DNA of 15,081 bases from JBBSJV01 sp038256935 (GTDB lineage Bacteria > Patescibacteriota > JACMRA01), in contig JBBSJV010000029.1 of assembly GCA_038256935.1 (NCBI GenBank), positions 1 to 15,081 of the forward strand, given 5' to 3'. Shown here one piece after another: positions 6,628 through 12,037 of this stretch (positions within the stretch are counted from its first letter, which is position 1; the number at the start of each line of letters is the position of its first letter). The notes below the pieces were generated by a model. It did no database searches. It was not told the origin of the DNA and saw only the letters and a list, made by a program, of their open reading frames with translations. Both the position numbers and the translations under genes were made by a program.

Positions 6628-8337
6628 ATGTCACTTTTATTTTTATCTTTTTTAGCTGGGATTTTAACCGTCCTAGCACCATGTTCATTCATGCTTCTGC
6701 CTATTATTATTGGAGGTTCCAGTGCTAATCACAATCGCTACAAACCTTATATAATCACGGCCTCATTAGCTCTTTCTTTATTTATTGTAACCCTAATACT
6801 CAAAGTCTCCTCTAGTTTTGTAAATATCGACCCTGTGGTGATTAGTTATATCTCAGGAATTATTATTATATTTTTAGGGCTTATTTCACTATTTCCCGAT
6901 ATTTGGACAAAAATCCAAGTCCGCCTGGGTCTTAGTCAAGCAAGCGATGGTTTATTAACTAAAGCTAGTGAAAAAGAAGGGGTTTTAGGAGCAATTCTGA
7001 CAGGTGCTGCTCTTGGTCCTGTATTCTCGTCTTGTAGTCCTACCTTTGTTTTCTTACTTACAACTGTTATCAGAGAGGATTTTACAACCGCGATCTTGAA
7101 TATGGTAGCCTATATTATTGGCCTTAGTATGATCATGCTTCTAGTTAGTTTGTTTGGGCAAAGATTTACCCGCAAACTTGGCTGGGCTGTAAATCCTGAT
7201 GGAATTTTCAAAAAAATTATCGCCATTCTCTTTATAATAGTAGGTATTGCAATCATCACCGGATTTGATAAAACAATTCAGCGCCAGTTTGGCCAAATTC
7301 CTCTTGTAGGCGATTTAGAACAAGGATTGCTTCGCAATGCTACAGGGACACAAGTTAATAGATCAGGGGGTATTCTATTTGATGATAGGAAACCAGCTCC
7401 AGAAATTGAAGGCATTAGCGATTGGATTAATTCTGATGGTGAAACCCTTGAGGATCTTAAAGGGAAAGTTGTACTGATTGATTTTTGGACATACTCATGT
7501 ATTAACTGTCTACGTGCAAGCCCTTACCTAAATGATTGGCATGATAAATACAAAGACCAAGGTTATACAACTATTGCTTTACATACTCCTGAATTTGCCT
7601 TTGAAAAAAATATTGAAAACGTAATTAGGGCTAACGATAAAGACTACAAATTTGAGTTTCCCATCGGTCTTGATAATGATTACACTACTTGGGATAACTT
7701 TGAGAATCAATTCTGGCCTGCAAAGTATTTAATAGACGCTGAAGGCAACATTGCCTATACTCATTTTGGTGAAGGAAAATACGATGAGACTGAGCAAGCT
7801 ATTAGATTATTACTTGAAGAAGCTGGGGAGGACGTTGATTTAAATGCTGAAAGTACGAAAATAGAACAACGTGGTACATTCATTCCTGGGCAAACTCAAG
7901 AAACTTATCTTTTCCAAAGAGGTAGAGATTTTTTTGCTAATCCTGAAGGTCTTAAAGGTTTTGCAACCGAAGATTATGTGTTAGTAGAAGATCCAAGTGA
8001 AAACTTTTGGAGTTTTGGAGGGAGGTGGGAAGTGACAAGTGAAAATAGTGTTTGTAAATCAGATACTTGTAAACTAAATATCAAATTTAGATCCAAAAAT
8101 GTATATCTTGTAGCAACTCCTCCAGCAAATGGTGGTAGTAGTAAAGTAGAGGTTAGATTAAATGGAGAGCTAATACCAAACGAGCTGGCAGGTAGTGATG
8201 TAGTTGATGGTATAATGGAGATAAATGAGGATAAAATGTATAATGTTGTTTCTTTACAGGCTTATGAAACTAATCAATTATTGACCTTTACTGTACCTGA
8301 AAACACGCAGCTAAATGTGTTTACTTTTGGAGGGTAA
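6628..8337 (+). CDS. dipZ: DipZ-type fusion: CcdA/DsbD membrane domain, TlpA-like thioredoxin, C-terminal CBM-like domain
   Basis: This likely carries electrons from cytoplasmic thioredoxin across the membrane to extracellular disulfides. Residues 1-215 form a CcdA-like domain of about six helices with the two redox cysteines, Cys19 in LTVLAPCSFMLLP and Cys136 in LGPVFSSCSPTF. A linker leads to a TlpA/thioredoxin domain (about 255-400) with WTYSCINCLR (288-296 region; active-site CINC 291-294) and cis-proline Pro364 in FWPAKYL. The C-terminal 140 residues (about 425-569; RGRDFFANPEGL, NFWSFGGRWEV) match the extracellular DipZ C-terminal domain, with a CKSDTC cysteine pair (476, 481) that could be a substrate disulfide. 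The 569-residue length fits full DipZ proteins. It lies between two fasciclin genes; neither FAS1 protein contains cysteine, so they are not obvious disulfide substrates. No Shine-Dalgarno is visible; the upstream palindromes suggest repression. Confidence 0.92.
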   Translation: MSLLFLSFLAGILTVLAPCSFMLLPIIIGGSSANHNRYKPYIITASLALSLFIVTLILKVSSSFVNIDPVVISYISGIIIIFLGLISLFPDIWTKIQVRLGLSQASDGLLTKASEKEGVLGAILTGAALGPVFSSCSPTFVFLLTTVIREDFTTAILNMVAYIIGLSMIMLLVSLFGQRFTRKLGWAVNPDGIFKKIIAILFIIVGIAIITGFDKTIQRQFGQIPLVGDLEQGLLRNATGTQVNRSGGILFDDRKPAPEIEGISDWINSDGETLEDLKGKVVLIDFWTYSCINCLRASPYLNDWHDKYKDQGYTTIALHTPEFAFEKNIENVIRANDKDYKFEFPIGLDNDYTTWDNFENQFWPAKYLIDAEGNIAYTHFGEGKYDETEQAIRLLLEEAGEDVDLNAESTKIEQRGTFIPGQTQETYLFQRGRDFFANPEGLKGFATEDYVLVEDPSENFWSFGGRWEVTSENSVCKSDTCKLNIKFRSKNVYLVATPPANGGSSKVEVRLNGELIPNELAGSDVVDGIMEINEDKMYNVVSLQAYETNQLLTFTVPENTQLNVFTFGG

Positions 8338-8438
8338 AACTCTTTGATTAAGTCTTGATTTAAGCCATTATTTCTACTCACTGTTAAATATATATCACTC
8401 TTATTGTTAGCTCATTTAAAGGAATAACAGTTATTACT

Positions 8439-8486
8439 ATACACTAGAGGGGTATCGTTGACAGAGGTTCTTGGTTTTGTTGTAAT
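8439..8486 (+). promoter_or_regulatory. Second copy of the CsoR-type operator/promoter, upstream of the broken fasciclin gene
   Basis: ATAC (8439-8442), 9 bp with TAGAGGG, GTAT (8452-8455), then TTGACA (8458-8463), a 17-bp spacer and TGTAAT (8481-8486). Spacing within the dyad and from dyad to -35 is identical to 5172-5219, while the spacer sequences have diverged. That pattern suggests selection on the operator and -35. The leader to ATG 8517 would be about 24 nt. Confidence 0.7.
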
Positions 8487-8516
8487 TTTATTTGGTTTTA
8501 AAACTAAATATATATT

Positions 8517-9182
8517 ATGAATGAAGACAACAACTCAAAAAGAAACACCGCTATAACCTTAATAATAATTGCAATCTTAGTAATTCTAGCATTATTTGCA
8601 CTTGGCTCTTATTTAGCAGATCAAACTACTGATCAGCTGGAAAACAATAACCAAAGTTCAATATCTCAGTAGGAAGAATCCGCTATTGATGATGTAAATA
8701 ATCAGGAGGGTGATAATGTAAGACAAAACGGTGACACAGAATTAAACATTATCGAAACAGCTCGTGTTAATAATAGCTTAAGTACATTTATAGACGCCAC
8801 AGAAGCAGCGAACCTTGTACAAACTCTTGAAGGAGATGGTCCCTTTACTGTATTTACACCCTCCAACCAAGCTTTTCTAGATCTACCTCAATCAACACTA
8901 GATAGCCTTTTGGAGCCCGCTAATGCCAATAGTCTTAGATCTGTGTTAAATCTTCATGTAGTTGCAAGAGAGCTATCTATTGATGACTTAAGCGATGGCT
9001 TGCAGTTGCAAACAGTCAATGGTCAAACCTTAACTGTTAGTAGAAATGGTAGTATCATTAGCATAAATGAAGCAGCTCAAAGCGATCCAGCAACGGTTAT
9101 ATTATCAGGAGAAGATTCATCAAATGGAACTTTGTTTATCTTAGACAGAGTTTTATTACCAAACAACTTGAATCTAGAATAA
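8517..9182 (+). pseudogene. Single-FAS1-domain membrane-anchored protein gene interrupted by one in-frame TAG
   Basis: ATG 8517 begins MNEDNNSKRN, close to the other fasciclin protein's N-terminus, then a membrane helix (about 14-33). Codon 52 is TAG (8670-8672). The same frame then continues without interruption to TAA 9180-9182, encoding a polar linker and a FAS1 domain (about 80-216) with GPFTVFTPSNQAF (108-120), VLNLHVVARE (143-152) and a degenerate NGTLFILDRVLLP (203-215). No in-frame ATG or GTG restart occurs between the TAG and the FAS1 domain. TAG is an ordinary terminator here (it ends the acetate-CoA ligase, the CsoR-like gene and dgkA), so recoding is unlikely. A recent nonsense change (for example CAG to TAG) or a sequencing error is most likely; readthrough is possible. 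The conserved promoter suggests recent function. Confidence 0.8.
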
Positions 9183-9258
9183 AGCCTACTTGACTAAATA
9201 TCAAAAGTATACTAGGTATTTATTATATAGTTAATAATATTAAAATCGGATAAGAATC

Positions 9259-9307
9259 AATATCGAGTCCGGTCTGATATTATTTAGAACATTTTATATA
9301 ATAAAAT
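9259..9307 (+). promoter_or_regulatory. Possible promoter and dyads upstream of the pirin gene
   Basis: AATATC (9259-9264) and GATATT (9276-9281) form an inverted repeat with an 11-bp centre, overlapping a weak -35 (CTGATA, 9274-9279) that stands 17 bp before TATAAT (9297-9302). A second dyad, ATTTTAT-ATA-ATAAAAT (9291-9307), covers the -10. The leader to ATG 9317 would be about 8 nt. AT-rich dyads arise easily by chance, so this is tentative. Confidence 0.35.
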
Positions 9308-9316
9308 ATACTTATT

Positions 9317-10156
9317 ATGCTTACTTTTGATACGTACAAAACTAAAGAAGGGGGTTTTCAAATCCGCAGAGCTTTCCCATCGCAGCAACTATCACATTTA
9401 GATCCATTTCTGATGCTGGATCATATGGGACCAATGCAGGTTGAAGCTGGAGAAAAAGCTGGGGTTAGTCCACACCCTCACAGAGGTTTTGAAACCGTAA
9501 CCCTGATGCTGGAGGGGGAATTAGAACATAAAGACAGTGAAGGTAATCAAGGGGTGATCAAGCCACTAGAAGTGCAGTGGATGACAGCAGCACACGGAAT
9601 AATCCATAGCGAGTTCCCATCACTCAAATTTCAAGAAAAAGGAGGTACTCTACACGGCCTTCAGCTTTGGGTCAATCTACCAGCTAAAGACAAGCTTAGT
9701 AAACCAAAGTACCAGACCCTAACAGCATCTGAAATGCCAATGATAAAATTTGGTAATGCATCACAGTTGCAGGTAATTGCAGGAGTTTATGAAGGTGAGG
9801 TCGCTAAAACCCAGATCTATACCCCGCTTAGTTATTTTTATATTAACCTCACATCAGGTGATCAATTCACTCACCAGTTAAATAAAGACTGGAATAATTA
9901 TTTGTATGTAATTTCAGGCAATATAATAGTCGATGGAAGTGAAATAAATGAAGCCCAAATTGCAGTCTTAGATCCAAACGACAAACTAGAAGTAACTGTA
10001 AAATCAGGGGAGTCTGCTCAATTTATAATCCTAGCTGGAGAGCCGATCAAAGAACCGATTGCAAGCTACGGACCTTTTGTAATGAATACTGAAGAAGAAA
10101 TTTACGATGCTGTTAGGGACTATCAAGCAGGAAAGCTTGGAAAGCTCGAAGATTAA
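9317..10156 (+). CDS. Pirin-family cupin protein
   Basis: Pirins are two-domain cupins that bind a metal (usually iron); some act as quercetin 2,3-dioxygenases or redox-linked cofactors, but the bacterial physiological role is often unknown. At 279 residues this is full length. The N-terminal cupin contains the metal site: His53 and His55 in SPHPHRGFET (51-60), and His97 and Glu99 in AAHGIIHSE (91-99), matching the four ligands of human pirin. GTLHGLQLWVNLP follows, and the pirin C-terminal cupin spans about 165-275 with a final segment GPFVMNTEEEIYDA. There is no signal peptide, so it is cytoplasmic. The gene stands alone, convergent with dgkA, separated from it by 15 bp, and without a clear terminator. 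Confidence 0.93.
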   Translation: MLTFDTYKTKEGGFQIRRAFPSQQLSHLDPFLMLDHMGPMQVEAGEKAGVSPHPHRGFETVTLMLEGELEHKDSEGNQGVIKPLEVQWMTAAHGIIHSEFPSLKFQEKGGTLHGLQLWVNLPAKDKLSKPKYQTLTASEMPMIKFGNASQLQVIAGVYEGEVAKTQIYTPLSYFYINLTSGDQFTHQLNKDWNNYLYVISGNIIVDGSEINEAQIAVLDPNDKLEVTVKSGESAQFIILAGEPIKEPIASYGPFVMNTEEEIYDAVRDYQAGKLGKLED

Positions 10157-10171
10157 TTTTTGATAAAGCAA

Positions 10172-10564
10172 CTACCAAAAGACCCTGATCATTGTCGCTA
10201 AATCATAACCAATTACACATAGCCAGACTACAATTGAGATGCCAGCAGCAACTGCTGAAACGTCTTTTATGACTTTTATCCGCTCATCGTAACCAGTCTT
10301 GTGAAAGTCACATAGCAGTTCAATACAAGAATTCATTATTTCCATACTTAGCATATTTCCAGAAGCAATTAGAAGCAGCAAAAAATTGGTATACTGTCTC
10401 ATATACAGCGAAATCAGAAGTAATAATAAGGATACAATTACCTTATAAGTCACACTAAAATCATATCGCATGACATACCAAAACCCGTTCCAGACTACCT
10501 TTAGCTTGCGAACTGGCTTAAAGTCATGATGCAAAGCCTCCTTAAATTCAAATTTATTTTTCAT
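10172..10564 (-). CDS. dgkA: DgkA-type diacylglycerol/undecaprenol kinase
   Basis: This small integral membrane kinase phosphorylates diacylglycerol or, in Gram-positive-like lineages, undecaprenol to recycle lipid carrier. It has 130 residues with a cytoplasmic N-terminal amphipathic region and about three membrane helices (about 37-53, 58-75, 103-127). The family signature is present: SMEIMNSCIELLCDF (73-87), with Glu75, Asn78, Glu82 and Asp86, followed by IKVIKDVSAVAAG (96-108), with Lys100 and Asp101. Substrate cannot be told from sequence; undecaprenol kinase is my guess given the short, non-proteobacterial form. The start lies 6 bp after the stop of the PIN gene, so it is probably cotranscribed with the toxin-antitoxin pair. 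It ends with TAG. Confidence 0.87.
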   Translation of the reverse strand: MKNKFEFKEALHHDFKPVRKLKVVWNGFWYVMRYDFSVTYKVIVSLLLLLISLYMRQYTNFLLLLIASGNMLSMEIMNSCIELLCDFHKTGYDERIKVIKDVSAVAAGISIVVWLCVIGYDLATMIRVFW

Positions 10565-10570
10565 ATAATA

Positions 10571-10951
10571 TTAACTTACTAAAATCGAATTAGGATAAAC
10601 TTTATCAAAACTGGCAATTTTAAGATTCAGCTTTTTAGATAGATAAATATTTGAAGCATCAATAAAACTCATTCTTGTGCTTTGCTTAAAATACAGATCC
10701 CAGACCCTTTTGGTATCGTCTCCTCTTATAAAAATATTTTTTGGATCAAAAAAATCAACTGATTTAATAGTTTTCTTGGCTTCTGTATAACCAAATCTAA
10801 GACAACTAACTGTAGCCAGCTCTTGTTTAACAAGATTTGAAATAGCAAAATCACTTTCAGTATTGTTTCTGATTAGCTTGATAGCTCTATTGTGGTAAGT
10901 ATGTTTTACATCAAAATAAGCTATGACAAAATCAGTATTCAAAAGTATCAT
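10571..10951 (-). CDS. PIN-domain ribonuclease toxin (VapC-like) with a swapped motif I
   Basis: PIN-domain toxins cleave RNA using a cluster of acidic residues and Mg2+ or Mn2+. It has 126 residues, the usual VapC length. Acidic positions are visible at Asp7 in LLNTDFVIAYFD, Glu44 in VKQELATV, Asp98 in SFIDASNIYLSKK and Asp116 in KIASFDKVYP. Motif I normally reads DTN with the catalytic Asp first; here it reads NTD (5-7), so the acidic residue is displaced by two, which may weaken or alter catalysis. The gene follows the ribbon-helix-helix partner by one base, the tight arrangement typical of toxin-antitoxin pairs. Confidence 0.82.
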   Translation of the reverse strand: MILLNTDFVIAYFDVKHTYHNRAIKLIRNNTESDFAISNLVKQELATVSCLRFGYTEAKKTIKSVDFFDPKNIFIRGDDTKRVWDLYFKQSTRMSFIDASNIYLSKKLNLKIASFDKVYPNSILVS

Positions 10952-10952
10952 A

Positions 10953-11210
10953 TTAATTTTTTAGATAGATATCTTTATGATCATACCCCTGTGGATATAG
11001 TTGTGAGCTATCTAGGATACCTGCAACTGATAAGATTTTTTTGTTGCGCTTTTCTCTCTTTCTTTTAGCTAAATTTGCTTTTTCAGCCATTAAATTACGC
11101 ACAAACTGAGCCAAGCTTATTCCTTCAGTTTCTATCTCGGGCTTGAGGATTTCCAAAACTTCTGGATCTAACATCAATTGAGTTCTGATTAATTTGTGGG
11201 TACTGGACAT
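10953..11210 (-). CDS. Ribbon-helix-helix antitoxin (VapB/CopG-like)
   Basis: This is a DNA-binding antitoxin that would neutralise the adjacent PIN toxin and autoregulate the pair. From ATG 11210 it has 85 residues. The N-terminus (about 7-42) contains a beta strand RTQLMLDPEVLEIL and helices EGISLAQFVRNLMAE, the RHH pattern. A basic segment (KRKREKRNKK) and an extended C-terminus follow, suited to wrapping the toxin. A TTG two codons upstream (11216) is possible, but ATG is preferred. One base separates its TAA from the toxin ATG. The promoter would lie in 11211-11255; I see no clear operator there. Confidence 0.8.
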   Translation of the reverse strand: MSSTHKLIRTQLMLDPEVLEILKPEIETEGISLAQFVRNLMAEKANLAKRKREKRNKKILSVAGILDSSQLYPQGYDHKDIYLKN

Positions 11211-11255
11211 AGACAATAGTTACATCACAAATTTTTATACATACATCAGATTTTG

Positions 11256-11771
11256 TCAATTCATTTCATAAGGGTGATCTGATCCAAAACCAAAGATACG
11301 AGCTCTCATAGCAATAAAGGTCAAAATTATTATGTTGATTCCGGTCAGTATCATAAATGGAATTCTCATAGCAATGACTTGAGGGGAAAGATCTGGATAA
11401 TTAAAAATGAAATAAAAATCACCTAAAACCAAACTCCACTCCACCATAAAACTAAGTATAACTGAGTTTCTAGTGACATCAAGCTCTCTTCGTTTCAAAC
11501 CTTCTAAGGTAAAATAGCCAAGTACAGCTGAGATAAAAGTAAGGCACAAAAACTCAAATCTAAATGGGATAGAAAAGATCAATCCAGCCATACTCATAGC
11601 CTCTAAAGTATAATCTACAATTGCCTGTAATAAGGCGCTGAGACTAATGAAGGTACTGAACCAAATAATTGGATCTGGAAAATACTTTAGCTTTCCTTGA
11701 TCAGTATCGATCTTGAGTATCCAGCGAAGTAGACCTCCAAGTTGTAACCCTAATTCATCTATAAATTTCAT
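11256..11771 (-). CDS. Predicted four-helix integral membrane protein, unknown function
   Basis: It has 171 residues with about four hydrophobic helices (about 34-56, 67-90, 102-124, 131-157) and a cytoplasmic-looking N-terminus (GLQLGGLLRWILKID). A conserved-looking segment, GLKRRELDVTRNS (91-103), lies between helices 2 and 3. I do not recognise the family. It is first in a minus-strand run with the toxin-antitoxin pair and dgkA, 45 bp before the antitoxin start, so cotranscription is possible. It ends with TGA and is divergent from the decayed gene at 11809. Confidence 0.75.
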   Translation of the reverse strand: MKFIDELGLQLGGLLRWILKIDTDQGKLKYFPDPIIWFSTFISLSALLQAIVDYTLEAMSMAGLIFSIPFRFEFLCLTFISAVLGYFTLEGLKRRELDVTRNSVILSFMVEWSLVLGDFYFIFNYPDLSPQVIAMRIPFMILTGINIIILTFIAMRARIFGFGSDHPYEMN

Positions 11772-11808
11772 ATTTTTTGGTTGTATTTATTTTATTGAGG
11801 ATAAACTG

Positions 11809-12037
11809 ATGAAAAACTTAACTTTAGTCAATGCCTTGCTACTGATCAATTTTACCATATCTAGGCTAACAATAACTATTTTAAACTTGTTTATTTGCTA
11901 AAACAGAGTCTTTGGTGACAGTGCTTGTACTAATTGTAGGCGCAGTTAAAATTAATCATTTTTTTAGAATAGATTTGAAATCAAAAGTATTTATAGGTTT
12001 GACAGTTACCTGATTTGCAAGTTTAACTAAAGAGTGA
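11809..12037 (+). pseudogene. Decayed small two-helix membrane protein gene overlapping the start of der
   Basis: ATG 11809 follows a GAGG (11797-11800) at good Shine-Dalgarno distance and encodes MKNLTLVNALLLINFTISRL and a little more before TAA at 11899-11901. The frame one base over is open from 11885 and reads LFAKTESLVTVLVLIVGAV then KINHFFRIDLKSK, a natural second helix plus tail. It meets TGA at 12011-12013, continues as FASLTKE and ends at TGA 12035-12037. Removing one base near 11890 and restoring one sense codon (such as TGG) gives a protein of about 75 residues. The final TGA overlaps the GTG start of der by four bases (GTGA), the mark of a translationally coupled pair, which supports a former real gene. 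The two-helix pattern vaguely resembles cytochrome oxidase subunit IV-like proteins; that is a guess. Confidence 0.55.

Noticed and set aside
11713..11808. Upstream extension of the 11809 frame
   Set aside because: It overlaps the start of the membrane-protein gene on the other strand; ATG 11809 with a GAGG upstream is the more credible start.
8670..12013. Alternative genetic code (TAG sense, or TGA as glycine or tryptophan)
   Set aside because: TAG ends at least three intact genes, and no TGA occurs inside the long intact genes; the in-frame stops are confined to two genes that otherwise look recently broken.
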